DNA of 64,000 bases from Parelaphostrongylus tenuis (lineage: Eukaryota > Nematoda > Chromadorea > Rhabditida > Metastrongylidae), in contig JAHQIW010004773.1 of the NCBI GenBank assembly GCA_019055375.1, positions 1 through 64,000 of the forward strand, read 5' to 3'. Made by a program: the position numbers and the translations under genes. The notes under the pieces are model-generated. The model was given only the letters and a program-made list of their open reading frames with translations. It searched no databases and had not been told where the DNA came from. Positions 14,604 to 26,636 of the stretch are shown here, one piece after another. Every line of letters starts with the position of its first letter. Positions within the stretch are counted from its first letter, which is position 1.

Positions 14604-14622
14604 AAAAAAAAAAAAAAAAAAA
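14604..14622 (+). repeat. A19 homopolymer inside the G-rich block
   Basis: A pure run of 19 A preceded by GTGCC and followed by GGTCC. Most A runs of the block share this pattern, with C on the left and G on the right. Confidence 0.8.
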
Positions 14623-17600
14623 GGTCCGGGGTGGGGGGGTGGGTCGGGGAGAGCGGTCCCGGGCGTGGTCAGGGGGAGGGTTCGTCCGGTCCGAAGCCGT
14701 CCCGGGGGGGGTCGGGGGCGAGGGTCCGGGGGGGGGGGGGGGGGGGGGGTGGGTTCGCCGGGGGGGGCGCGGGGGGTGGGGTATTCGGGGGGGGGGTGGC
14801 GGGGGGGGGTGGGGGTGGGAAGTTCGGGGGGGGGGGGGGGAGTCCGCGGTCCGGAGGTCCGGGGGCCGGACGGGGGGGGGGGTTCCTCGGCGGGCGGGTT
14901 CCCGGGGGGGGGGCGGGGGTTCCGGGGGGTTTCGGGGCCGGCGGGGGGGGGCGGGGATCGTGGGGATTGGGGGAGGGAAATTCCATTCCCGCCGGTTGCT
15001 GGCGGATTCCCGCCCGGGGCACTCGGGGGGGGGGGGGGGGGGGGGGCCGGGAAGGGACCGGGGGGCGTCGGGCCAAACGCACGTTTCGTCGGGGGGGGGG
15101 GTCCGTCGGTCCGACCCGGGGTGGGGGGGGGGGGGCCGGGCCGGGGTCGCTGGGGGGCCGGGGATTCCACTGGGCCGGGGGGGGGTCGTGATCGGGAGGG
15201 TGGCTGGGAGGGGGGGGCGGTGTGGTCGGAGTGCGTGGCCGTGGTCCCGCCCGGTTCGTTCCTGTGGGTGGGGGGCCCCCCCGGGAGATTCGGCCGCCGG
15301 TGGACCGGGTCCGCCCCGGCGGCAGGCTCTTCCGGGGGGGGCGGGGGCGGGAGGGGGGGGGGGGGGGGTGGTGGGGGGCCCCCCGGGTCGGGGTGCGTCC
15401 GGGGGGGGGGGGGGGGGGGGTGGCCGGGTCCATTACCCCCGGTATCAGCCTCTTTCGGGGGGGGGTGGGGGGGGAATTTCGGGGGGGAGATTCCGGGTAC
15501 CGGGCGGGGGGAGTCGGGGCGGCGGGCCCGGCGGTGTCCCGGGGTCGGAAGGGAGGTGGGGGAGGGGGAACCGACGGGCGTTCAGGGGGGGTCGGGGGGG
15601 GCGGGTAGGGGGATTACGGCCGGGGCGGGGGGGGGATATTCGTCCCGGGGTGCGCGGGTTCGGTTCTGGGGATTTCGGGGGGGGGGAGTAGGGGGGCGTC
15701 TGGGCGGGGGGGGGTCGGGCGGAGGGTCTCAGTTTGGATTCGCCTCGGGACCGTCGTCGCGTGGTCCCTGGGGGGGCGTCCGGCGTGGGGGGTCGGGGCG
15801 GGGGGGGAGGGGGGGGTCCACGGTCGCCGGTACGGGGGGGGGGGGGTCCCGGGGGTCGGGGCCGGCGGGGGGGGGGGGGCCGTACCGGGGGGGGGTCCGG
15901 TATCGTCCACACACAGGGGGGAGGGGGGGGGGGGGCGTGGGCCGCCGGTGGGGGGGGGGGGTCTTGGGGTGATATACACGGTTCGGGGGTCTCGAGCGCT
16001 AATCCGTTCCGGGGGGTCGGGGGTTCGGGGTCGGCCGGCGGGTTGGATATTTCCCCCGCCATCGGGGCCGGGGGTTTTCGGCCCGGGCGGGGGGATCGGG
16101 TGGGGGGGGGGGGGGGGGCGATATCGCCACGGTATCGGCGGGGAGGGGAGGGGGGCCTGGGGGGTCCCACCGGATTCCACGGATCCGGGAGGGCCCCGCC
16201 CGTTCGGCGGCCCCGAAGTGGGGGGGGGGGGCCCCCCGCCGGCCCGGGAGGGGCGGGTGGGTCGGTACGGGGGGAGAGGGGGGGCCACGAAGGCGGGGGG
16301 GGGGGGGGGGGGGGGCGGTCATGGGCTCCCGGAAGGTGGGGGGAGCCCGGGGGGGTTGTGTGCGGTCGGGGGGGGTGGTCCGGGGGCTCGGGGTCGGGGC
16401 CGGGGGGGGGGGGGGGCAGTCCCGGGCCGGGGGGTGGGGGGGAGGCCCTCGGTCTTGTAGCCGCTCGGGCGGCCCCTGGGGGATTCGGGGGGACGTGAGG
16501 ATTTGGTGGGGAGGGGCCGAGGTCGCTGCCCGCGGTCCCCCCCCCCGGGCGCGGGTCGGTCCCGTGGGGCCGGGGACCATCGGGGTCAGTCCGGGTTGGG
16601 GACGGGGGGGGGGGGGTCTGGGCGGTGGGGGGATTACCGGCCCCGGGTCGGGGGGGGCCGGGGGGAGTGGGGGGGGGGGGGGATCGGGGGGGGGGGTTCC
16701 GGGGGCGGGGCCCGATCCTCCTACACCCGTGGGGGGGTGGACCCGGGGTGATGCCGGGGTGGGGGGGGCCCGGGGGGGGGCCGGGGGTGGGGGGTCGGTC
16801 TGCGCCCGCGGTGTCCGATTTCGGGTGGGGGTCCCGGGGGGGGGGGCGGAGTGGCGGGGGGGTCGGGGGGTCTGCCGGGGGGGGTTCCGGGTGTCCGGGG
16901 GAGTCGGTGGGCCGGGGTTTGGGGGGGTGTGGTTCGGCGATCCCGTCGGCGGTCGGGGGGCGGAGTGGGGGGGGGGTTCGGGGGCCCCGGGGGGGGGGGT
17001 TCGGGGGGGGGGGGGCGGGGTGCTGGGTGTGCGGGGGTGCGGGAGGGGGGGGAGCAGAAGGTCGGGCGGGGGGGTCCCGGCGGGGGGGGAGCCCCCGGTC
17101 GCGGGGGAGGGGGGGGTACGGGCGCAATAAAAAAAAAAAAAGGGGGGGGGGGGGTCCGGGGTCCCTCCCCCGGGGGGGGGGTCCAGGGAGGGGTCCACCG
17201 CCGCCCCGGCCGTCCGCCCGCGGGGGGGGCAGGATAGGGGAGGCGGGAAGCGGGGGGGCGCGACCGGGGGGCCGGTGGGGGGGAGTTCACGGCGTGTTCG
17301 GAGGGGGGGGGGGGGCGGGGTGGTGCGGGTGGGGGGTTCGGTGGGGGTGCCCGGGGGAAGAGGCCGAGGGGGCTGGGGGAGGGCGGGGGGGGGGGGGGGG
17401 GGGGACCCGGGGTCCGGGGGGGGGGGGGGGGGGGTGGGGGGCGGTGGGGGGCCGGCGGGGATCTCGGGGATGGCACGGGCGCACCGATAAATCCGGTTCC
17501 TCGTTCCCCGGGCGGAGGCCGGGGTTGGGGGGGGGCGGCCGACGGCCATGCCCGGATCCGGGGGTGGGGGCGTGGGGGGCCGGGGCGGGAGGGGGGTGGG

Positions 17601-17684
17601 GGGGACCCGGAAGCGCCCGGGGCGGGTGATGGGTTCGGTCACGGGGGGTGAGCACAACTCTCGCCGGTGGAGGGGCCGGGGCGG

Positions 17685-17702
17685 GTTTTGTTTTTTTTTT
17701 TT
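17685..17702 (+). repeat. T-rich run, the only long T run of the G-rich block
   Basis: TTTTG followed by 12 T, then CGGGG. All other long A/T homopolymers I found in the block are A runs on the + strand, so this is the exception to the strand bias. Confidence 0.75.
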
Positions 17703-19842
17703 CGGGGGGGGGGGGGCTTCGGGGGGGTGGGACGGGGGTCAGGGGGGGTCGCGGGTCGGATGCGGACGGAGGGGAGGGAGTTCGGGGGTTCCCCGGGGGG
17801 GATCAAAAAAAGCGGGGGGGGGGGGGTGGGGGTCCAAAAAAAAAAAGGGCCCAGCCCCGGGGGCGCGGGGGGCCGGGAGGGTCGGGATTCGTGGGGTCCG
17901 GGTCGGGGCCTTTCGGTGCGGGGGTCGTCGGGGGGACGTGGGCCGCGGGGGGTTCGGGGATTCCGAGGGGGGGGAGGGGGCGGGGGGGAGCGGCGGAGGT
18001 GGGCCCGCCGGGGGTGGGGGGGAGGGGGGGCTGGTTCCGGGAGTCGGGGGCCGGGGGGCTCGGGGGGGTACCCGAAGCGTGTCGTTCGGGGCCGGTGTGG
18101 GGGGTCTGTCCACACAAAAAAAAAAAAAAAAAAGGGGGGGGTGCCGCCGGGGTCGGGGGGGGGGCGGCCCGGGGGTGGGGGGGGGCCGGGGGTCTTCGTC
18201 GTTGGGGGGGGGTTCCCCGGGGCGGGGTGCCCCCGCCGTCAACCCCGGTCGGGGGGGGTTCGGCGTCCGGGCCGGGGGGTGGTTATGCTCTGGGGGGTTA
18301 CCCCGTTGCGGGCGGCCCGGTCCCGGGGGGCGGGTGGCCGGGATCTCTCTCTGGCGGGGGGGCGGTCTGGGGGTTCGGGGGGGTGGGATAGTTGCAGAGG
18401 AGGCAGTGAGAGAGGTTCGCCCCGGGCCGGGGTTCGGGGGGCCCGGCGGGGTCCAGGGGGGAGGGGGCGCGGGGGGGTGGGGGGGAGGGGGGGGGGGCGG
18501 GGGGGGGGGAGGGGGGGGTTTTCCGGGCCAGTTCCGGTGGGGTGGGGGGGGGCGGCGGGGAGGGAGGCGGCCCGCCAGGGGCCGGGGGGGGGGGGGAGGA
18601 CCCTTTGGGGGGGGGGCGGTCAACTGGGTCGGGGGGGGGCCCGGGGGGGTGGGGGGGGGGGGGGCCCGCGGGGAGGGGCCCCCTGGGAGGGGGGGTGGTG
18701 CGGGGTTTCGGGTGGGTGGGGCTCCCGAGTTGGGACCACGGCGGTCCGGGGGGCTTCGGAGGGTTCCGGGGGTCGGAAGGGGCGGGGGGGGGTCCGGGCG
18801 GGAGGCGGCCCGGGGGGTTCGGGGGGGTCCCGGGGTCGGGGGGGGCCGGAGGGGGGGGGATCCCCGGGGGGGTGTTGGGGGGGGGGGGTCATTGCCGGGG
18901 GTATCCGACCCAAGAAGGGGGACAGTGCTTCAGGGAAAGGATGTTCGCGCGGGGGTCGGGGCGGTCGGCGGGGGGGGTCCCAGGTTTCCCCCGGGGGCGG
19001 GGCGGGGGGTCCCCCCGGCCGGGGGGTGATTCGGAGAGGGGGTGGGCCCCCTCTGGCCTGAAATTTCCGGGGGGGGGGGGTGGGGGCTGGGGGGGGGGCC
19101 GGGGGGCGGGGTGTGGGGGCTATCGTGGATCGTGGGCATCCGTGCGTCCCTGGACGCGGGGGCGGTCGGGGGGAGGGGGCGGGGCGCCGTCTTTCAAGGG
19201 GGGGTGCGCCGGGGAGGGATTACTCACGAGGCAGTGGGGGGGTGGGTCCCGGTTCGGGGGGAGGGATTTCAGGGGGGGCCCGTTGTTTGCCGGAGAACGC
19301 CGGTCGGTTTTCCCGGGGGGGGTGGTTAATTGCGGGGGGGAGGGGACCCGGTGTCGGTTGGAAGCCGCGGCGGGGGGGCCCAAAAAAAAAGAAGTCCCGC
19401 GGGGGGGGGGGGTCGGGCGGGGGGTGTCTGGGCCGGCCGGGGGCCTCTGGGGGGGGTGGGGGGGCGTTGGGGGGGGGATTCCGATCGGGAGCCCCGGGGC
19501 CAAGGGCGGCCCCCGTCGGGGGGGTTACCCCGGCCTCCGTGGGGAAATGGGGGGGGTCGGGGTCACGAGGCGGGACCCCGGGGGGTTCGAATAGGGCGTG
19601 GGGGATTCGGGGGGGGGGGAGATTGCGGAGGGGGGTGGGGGGGGGGGGCTTCCGGGGGCGCCCGGGGGGGGGGCGGAGGGCCGGTCCCGGGGGGAGGGGG
19701 GCGGCCCCGGGGGGGGATTATCCCGGGGCCCTCGGGCGCGGGACGGCGCCTGTCTCGGGTCCGATCGGGGAGGCGGGGCGGGGGGGCCCGGTACGGGTCG
19801 GGGATTCTTGGCACCCGGAGGGGGGGGGCCCGGGGAGGGTCC

Positions 19843-19864
19843 AAAAAAAAAAAAAAAAAAAAAA
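19843..19864 (+). repeat. A22 homopolymer, longest in the G-rich block
   Basis: A run of 22 A preceded by GGTCC and followed by GGTTCC. It is the longest A run I found in the block. Confidence 0.8.
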
Positions 19865-20440
19865 GGTTCCGGGCGGGGGCGGAGGGGGCGGGTCCCCGAC
19901 CCGGGTCTGAATCGGGGGGGGGCTGGCCCGGGGGGTCGGGGCCGGGGGGGCGGGGGGGGGGGGGGGCGGCGGCGGCCCCCCGTCCGAGGGGGGAGGGAGG
20001 GCCCGGGGCTGGGGGTCCGGTTTTCGGGGGGGGGGGGCACCGGGGGGGTGGGGGAGTGGGTGGTTTCCCGCCGGTGCCGGGCTCGGGGGAGGGAGGGGGG
20101 GGGGGCGCCGGGTCGGGAGGTGGGGTCGGCGCGGGGAGTCCGGGGGGGTCCCGAGAGGCGGGGCGTTCCGGTTCGCCAAGGGCGACCCCCGGGGGTGGGG
20201 GGGGGTCCGCTTCGGGGGGGGGGGGTGTGGGGGGCCCGAGGGGGGGGGGCCGGGATTTCCTTGGGGGGGGGGGACGGAGGGGGGGGGCTTCTGTGGGCCG
20301 TCGGGTGGGTCGGGGGGGGGGGTGGGAATTCGGGGGCAGTGACGCGAGAGGGGGGAGGCTGCGGATTCCGGGGGCGACCCCGCCGGCCACCCGGTTCCGG
20401 TCCCCCCGGATCCCCCGGAGGATGGGCGGAAAAAAAAAAA

Positions 20441-20535
20441 GAACCCCGCACTCCTGTGTCCGAAAACGCGCGCTATAACCCGTTGCACTACTTGCGCCCA
20501 TTTACACACCACTCCTACGCTATACGCATCTATTT
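20441..20535 (-). repeat. tRNA-like SINE head cut by the edge of the G-rich block
   Basis: Read on the - strand, this stretch gives GGCGCAAGTAGTGCAACGGG, then TTATAGCGCGCG and further on GTGCGGGGTTC, which fits a pol III A box followed by the start of a B box (GGTTCGANTCC). Right after GGGGTTC the sequence changes to a T run and then to the C-rich complement of the G-rich block. The block boundary therefore lies inside a repeat. It is not a complete tRNA. Confidence 0.5.
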
Positions 20536-23114
20536 GTCAGCCGCGCAGTGGTTGCATTTAACTGATCATGTTAACTAAATTGTTGATCAATTGATTCCTT
20601 GAATAAATAACAATTGCAATCAGTAAAAGTGTCGAAATGCGGTAAATCATGGGGCAAGTGAATTTCGGGCCTTTCTACCGTAATCTAACTTTTCTCAGTG
20701 TGTCATGAGCCAATGTAAGCCCCAATTTCCATGTATATTCATATGAATCGTACATCATGTGCCACTTCACATTTGTGCCTCATAAACAGTCATCTAAGCA
20801 TTATTTAGAAGGTGCGTAATGTTCTTGACATAAGCTGTTTTGTGGAACCCAGTTTCCAGTTCCATAATAAATCGCTAGAGGGTTTTTATAGTTCATAAAA
20901 GAGAGTATGTGTCTTGGTCCTACCAGTCAATCTTGACCTTCTGTGATGTTTACGCACGCAATCCGTGCTGCGTTTATACTGCGGGATTCCTTCATGTTGT
21001 TTTCCATCTTCATTGAACGCCCTCACTGCATATAATGTCGTCTGCTAATCAAAAAATGCTATTTTTCTAAATGAATTTTCGGCGAATTTTCGCGTGCCAT
21101 TCCGCGTTCTTAGATGAAATTGCACATCATGCCACTGCTAGAAAGCAATTTATACACAGAAAAAAGCCGTCAGCTTAATCGGGGTCAATGCCAAAATGTG
21201 TTTTGTCGGACCATATTCATCAAAGATTGGTTGCTGGACAACTTCGTGAATTCATATAAAAAAAGAGTTCCCACAAAGTGGTAACCATGGTGGTATAATG
21301 GTAATACACACATCCGGTAAGAGTGAAGCGCTGGTTCAACTCTTTGACTGACGTCGAGTTTTTGCGTACCACTCAGTCTTCCTAAAAAATATTATCTTCG
21401 TCTATTTTTCATCAAGCAGTAAGGTCTTCATAAGTTGGGTTATTTTTCATGGCATTGATTCATATAAACTTCGCCTATACTTCACTTGTACTTTGAGGAA
21501 GCATGACGACGTTATAGAATAAACAAAGTTTCGATGGAAAATCTCCGTCATTGCGTGTGTCCTTTTATCTCAGTTAAACGACTTCATTACTTTTTGCAAT
21601 AGCGATGGGCTGAAGCGAAATTTTGTTCGAGGCCTTTTCACAATGGGCTGATAAGAGTTCAAAAAGCTGCATCATGCTAGTGGAGCTGTGGAAGTAGTCA
21701 GATAAAATGTTTTCGAGTTCTTTGCTCGCCATACTGAAGTAAAGAGGGCTATTTCTAAGTTTTCAGAGCGTTTTTCGTATAGAACGGTGATTTGGCAAAG
21801 CAATATGTTGTAATACTCTTATTATCTCACCTTCAGCATCATCCTGAATTCCTCTATTCCCTTAGCCTGATCTTTTCGGAAGCTCTCACTTTGAGATAGG
21901 TTAATCCTCAAAGACCGAACTTTTATGATATTATTACCAAACAAAAGAGATTCGTTTCTTTCATTGTCACCATTCTTAAACAGTGTAGTCATACCCTACA
22001 TCGTGCAGTGATCACCGAATGAAGATGTGATGCTTCGTAGGCTGCAGGAGACATGTTTAATTCTTTATCCTAAATTGAAAGCTAAAGTTGGCCTTTTTCT
22101 CTTCGAGTTTTCTTTTTGAAGAAGGTAGAACAGTTAAAGTGTGTTCGCAGCAGTCCCTGTATCTACAGATAAATCGTAGTTTTCAATTTTGCATCAGTTG
22201 AGCTTAGATTCATGTGGGGAATCGTTCAGTAAAGGACGCTATCCTAATATGCCAGTGTCCTTACCTTTGTGGTGAATGGCAGCTGACTTGAGTCTTTCCA
22301 TGGGGAACGACGTAATCGGATTCCAGTACAAAATGTGACGGCTTTACATGGATGTCAAAAACATTCTTTTCTTCAAGAAGACGTGGGTAACATCTGGACA
22401 AACTGTGGAGAAATGAAATCCTCATGCATAACAGTTAATTCCTTTTGCAAAGAATTATCACGAGGGAAGGGTAAGCTCTGAGAATATATCACGTCTCTTA
22501 AATTATCACGGAGCTTAATTAGTTGATTATAATCGCATGAAAGGTTGAAGCTTGGTGAGTGACAACCGATAACATTGATCATTTTTCGATGAGTTTCTTT
22601 TCAATCCACTCCCATCCATGTCCACACAGCCAAAGATTTCTATCCCTTCACTCGTTCTCTCATTGTTTAACGACATAGACGATAGATCCATCAATGGTTT
22701 GTTCCAAACTGGGCAATACAATTTTTTTTCCTTGTGTAATTTCGACATTTTCTCAAATCTTCACTTCAACCATCACTGTTTCTTTCAATCATAGTGTAAT
22801 ATACTACCTTGTGGTTGAGTAATTAATGCGACTGCTGACCTTTGATAACACTTTGCTGCACTTCAGGAGTAAATGTCGACCTGCTATTGCAAGACAACTT
22901 GTCAAAAATTCTTCCACTGTTTTTAGAACCAAGTGGATCTAATTTATTTTTCTCAACAGATGAATGTATAAAGAGTTGCTGGAAGTAGTGTACTGTACGT
23001 ATAGAAAAGAACAGTTGAACAATTCTTTTGGAATAATTCGTAATTTTCTTGACGCTAATTTTTTTGGGAATTTGAACATTTTACCATATAAGGCTAATTG
23101 TTTCATTTCGAGTA
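20536..23114. other. Intergenic DNA, no gene seen
   Basis: AT-rich sequence with no open frame above about 75 codons that looks coding and no exon flanked by convincing splice sites. It contains one tRNA-like repeat near 21288; otherwise I see nothing I can name. Confidence 0.55.
21286..21360 (+). repeat. tRNA-like SINE head (family 3)
   Basis: An A-box match TGGTATAATGG is followed by ATCCGG and, about 35 bases later, a B-box match GGTTCAACTC. The same arrangement appears on the - strand at 26055-26160 and 51650-51765. Acceptor-stem pairing is absent, so this is a pol III-derived repeat and not a functional tRNA. Confidence 0.5.
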
Positions 23115-23580
23115 TCCGAGGACAGCCCGATACACGTGTTACGTCCGTACAGACTGGTCAGTCGGGCAGAACCCGTCGTTTTTCGATATCTTTATAGTCA
23201 CTTATCTCGGGAGCTCTACTCCCTTACAGTCATCGAAGACGAACGTTTTACACTCTATGTCAAGTAAAATTTTCACCTAATACAGAGTGTTGCGCACTCG
23301 ATTGCTCTTTGGCTGGTATTTTTATCATGTTATACCTTTATTTCGAGTGCTTTATTAAGAACACACTCAAATTTCAATAGATCCTTTCAAAATTATTTGA
23401 GCCAACTTGTCATGTGGTCTTGTAAGGGCTCTTGTAAGGGAGTAGAGTTCCCGAGAGAACTGACTGTGAAAATATCGAAAGACGACGGGTTCTGCCCGAC
23501 TGACGAGTCTGTAAGGACGAAACACGTGTATCGGGTTGTACGAGAGCCTTAGCAAACCACGTGACAACTTGGCTCAAAGA
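23115..23580. mobile_element. Foldback DNA element, family A, copy 1
   Basis: Two inverted arms of about 100 bp face each other. The left arm (from about 23122) begins CAGCCCGATACACGTGTT and runs through CAGTCGGGCAGAACCCGTCG to GGGAGCTCTACTCCC. The right arm (about 23437-23550) is its reverse complement with a modest number of mismatches. The middle carries the family core, with CACTCGATTGCTCTTTGGCTG. No transposase is present, so it would depend on a source elsewhere. Other copies are at 28395, 39110, 42095 and 42350. Confidence 0.7.
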
Positions 23581-25823
23581 ATAATGATAGGAACAAGTGA
23601 TAGTTTCATTATCACCTCAACAACATACTTGCGCTATCGATTGATTGCCAATAATCTAAAGAAAGAGCTTGTGCAGTGAGGTGTAATACGCAAATAATTT
23701 CCTCCTCCTAAAGCGCTACTAAAAGAGCTTTTTCAAAAAGCAAACAAATTTTTGAGTTCTTCGAGATTTTTACTATCGAAGGTATACTAGCACTCCAAGG
23801 AAGGAACTCCAGCGAAATAGAGGCAAGATAAGGAGAAAACTCGTCTTCGTGTTAGACACAATTTTATTTGGATTTCATAGCGTTATGAAACAGTATTTTG
23901 AAAAACCGGCACGCACTGAGCTAGCAAGAGATTTGAGCTTTCGATTGATCAATAACACTTCTATGAAAATTCGAATGAGGTTGAGAGTTCATTTGTCGTC
24001 AGATAACTATAAAGAACCTGTTAAGTGTGTCCAATCAATTCCATTCTTTAAACCTCACTTTAAACAATAATTAAATATCAAAATTTCAAAGTTCTACCTA
24101 GGGAACAGATTTCAGTTCGAAATTTGGACGAATCACTTATGATTCATACCCTAACTGGGAACGTACTTAAGCAGCCCTCTCCGTAGAGACATCTTGTAAT
24201 CCTCAATAAGAATACTCGTTCATCTCTATAGCTCTGTCTCTAAATTGAGCAATGAATTACGAAGAAATCTGAAACCATAAATGTAATACAAAGGTATCAC
24301 AAAAAATATTGTCATGATAAAGAAAAGCTCAGCGAAATGAGGAGGCTACGTCCGCCAAAGTACCTTAAATCGCATTTGCTGCATGATTTGTCCGTTCGAC
24401 TGCACTATAGTAAATCTCCCATCATGCGAATTTTTTTTCTCTAATCCATTCGTTTATTTGATTCAAGCTTTCGTTGCATCGCAGTGAACATTTGATAGTA
24501 TTTTAAGATGTGATTTTGACTCCTAACTTTTTTTATTTATCGGCTTGCAATTTTTACATTCTAGGAAATCAGGATTATGCAAGGCTTATAAGGATAATCG
24601 TAGACAGGAAAACATTTCGAGATATTTGGACTCGTGAATGTTCTGGTTGAAATCTTTTCCATTATGCCATCAGTTCGTTTCACAGAGCACTGTAAAAGCT
24701 CGAATGCACATCTTCACATCGATCCATGTTGAGCAGTCTCTTAAAGCCATTGTTTTAATGATTTTATAAATCCGGAAATGAGGATGAAATTGAATGAGAT
24801 AGATCCCTGTTTGCGGAACAACAATATAAGCAGGGAAGAGAAGAAGCTTCAAAAAATGAACCATTTTTCGCTGTCTTTCCGAAAATCATTGGTATTTTAA
24901 TCCTTTGCCGGCCATGTATACGTTTTTAGGTACTGACGGTCGATAATTATGGTCATTTAAAGCATTACCCAAAGCCCCTTAAGCTTCGCTTAAACCCCTT
25001 TAGCGCTTTGTTAGCCGAACAAAAGAATGACGATCTTAGGAAATCAGCTCACCGTCTTTGCTGATTACTGTTTATTGAATAAGTACTGATTCGAATGCGA
25101 AGGGCACCCACCCTGTATTTGGTCTTCAGTCAAAGAGTTGAATAATGATTTTGTACCAGATTAGTACATTCTTCCAAACAGATCGCGGCATTTTTTCGAA
25201 ATATTCATGTAATTTTGGGATTCAAATTATCAAGTTTAACTAAGAGAGATTGGTTTGTTTTAGAAAAATAATGTACTGAAGTCGTCTCACTCTCATACTC
25301 GAATTAATTTTAGCTTTTCAAACATAAATGAAAATTCACCTATAGCGAGCATATATGGAGTTGCCATTGTGAAAAAAATCCTCATCGGATATGTTCTTAT
25401 TGCTCTTCAGAAACGTAATTACCTCAAATGGAAAGCAGAAGGCATGACAATTGCTATTGTTTTGCCTTTCGACTTTGCCCGAGCTAGTTAAGTTTCAACT
25501 TTATATTTCCCTCCGAGTTTTTAGGTTTTATGCTCAAAGTAAAGATGTTTGTAATATCTATGAATAGCTTGTATCCTTGTTCTAAGTTGATGCTGGTAGA
25601 CTGAAAAGTTATTTTTTCAAGTTCTAAAATTTTTTTTCATTCTTCGACAGCTCTCTTCACGCTACTTATGTATATTATTATATATCATTAAGTGTGTAGC
25701 ACTAATAAACTGGTAATGACTTGTAATAATAAACCGGTTTGCCTTTCTTATCACCATAAACTACAATAAGTTGTTGAAGTGATTTGATCGTTTCGATCAC
25801 TATTAGGTCATAAGTGTTCGCAC
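23581..25823. other. Intergenic DNA with one dispersed repeat
   Basis: AT-rich. It contains a dispersed repeat relic at about 23860-24060 and a stretch at 25125-25143 that is the reverse complement of the B-box end of the tRNA-like repeat at 21336. No gene seen. Confidence 0.5.
23860..24060 (+). repeat. Dispersed repeat R1, copy 1
   Basis: A stretch with the order CAGCGTTAT-like start, GAGCTTTCGATTGATCA and ACACTTCTATG recurs in diverged form at about 58745-58900 and 61700-61870. In all three it occupies about 150-200 bp in the same orientation. No coding capacity is apparent. The class is unknown. Confidence 0.45.
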
Positions 25824-25870
25824 TAGAGCAATAAACACCAAATACCCTTGTACCAAAACCTATGAAGCGA
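25824..25870. repeat. Solo terminus of the palindromic MITE family B
   Basis: CTAGAGCAATAAACACCAAAT matches the terminus of the complete element at 32068-32600, including the flanking TA. Similarity fades after about 40 bases, so it is a truncated copy. Confidence 0.45.
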
Positions 25871-26054
25871 CCTAATATTATCAGAAGTTACCTCATCTAC
25901 TTGGAGTTGCATTTCTAATGAGGAAGAGCTAATCACGAAACAGTATTTTGTGTAAAAAAAAAAGAACAGTCCATTTGAAACAACATAGCAACGCCGAAAA
26001 TCATGGAGCTCTGTTTGAAAACTGTATTTATGCATCTAAAACTATTGGCTGACA

Positions 26055-26160
26055 TGCCACGCATCCGACCCTAGGCAGAAGATGAACCCGCGTCTCACCT
26101 ATACCGGAAGTGCTTGCTACCGCCACGCCGTCGAAGCCTTCGTATCCCTATCATTCTTTC
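26055..26160 (-). repeat. tRNA-like SINE head (family 3)
   Basis: On the - strand this reads GGCGTGGCGGTAGCAAGCAC, then CTTCCGGTATAGGTGAGACG and CGGGTTCATCTTCTGCC. The B-box position and spacing match the copies at 51385-51500 and 51650-51765. It has no tRNA acceptor stem. Confidence 0.5.
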
Positions 26161-26636
26161 TTTGATGTAAACTATCGAAGCTTCTGTAAATTGTGTTAGA
26201 ATTGTATGTTGTGAAAACGAGTGTGTTTTGAATGTGACACTCTTTTGTATCTGGGTAGAATGCTTTGTTTGTTTGCAAGTGAGAGTGACTTTACGGAAAT
26301 GGTTTTCATTTCAAAAATATTCAAACATATCTACAAGAATGCTCGATTTTTTGTTACCGCACATCAGGCTCCATGCACGTCGCTCGTTGTGCCACTTTGT
26401 CATAAGTATTTTCCTAGATTAGCAACACTATATGTTCATCTACACATTTTTTTATAATTTTTACTAGATTGAGGAGAAAGTTCCCCAGCACCCGCGAAAT
26501 CACAAGTTTTATTTTGTTTCACACAGTATCGGTAATTGTAAGTTTACAGGAATATCTCAGAAATATTTTCATAAGAAACTCCCACGGCAGTGATAGTTAT
26601 AGCGCATTAAATTATAATTCACTCTTCGGACATCGG

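Larger units (their letters stand above)
2753..20441. other. Extreme G-rich low-complexity block, probable assembly or base-calling artefact
   Basis: Composition changes abruptly after the AT-rich TAATTTCAGGG near 2750 and changes back after an A run at 20430-20440. A hand count of one 60-base line (2821-2880) gives about 41 G, 11 C, 6 T and 2 A. G runs of 5 to over 20 fill the whole block. C runs of 9-10 are rare (for example 4530-4539). A occurs mainly singly or in long pure runs. No tandem period, telomere repeat, rRNA or tRNA was found. Open frames of up to 845 codons on + and Pro/Arg-rich frames on - follow from the missing stop codons. Strand-asymmetric G and A homopolymers suggest homopolymer-inflated single-read sequence. 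A real polypurine tract cannot be excluded from sequence alone. Confidence 0.75.

Noticed and set aside
2753..20441. Telomere, rDNA or a known satellite as identity of the G-rich block
   Set aside because: No TTAGGC repeats, no rRNA-like conserved stretches and no tandem period could be seen.
2903..20578. Very long open frames (up to 845 codons) rich in Gly/Arg on + and Pro/Arg on -
   Set aside because: All frames are open at once because stop codons need A, which is nearly absent; there is no domain, no codon structure and no splice pattern. They are products of composition.
21286..21360. Functional tRNA gene
   Set aside because: A- and B-box matches exist, but acceptor and anticodon stems do not pair, and related copies are scattered in introns, as expected for SINEs.
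23098..23567. Short frames sharing TRVTSVQTG/RPYRLVSRAEP-like peptides
   Set aside because: They are translations of the two inverted arms of foldback copy 1.
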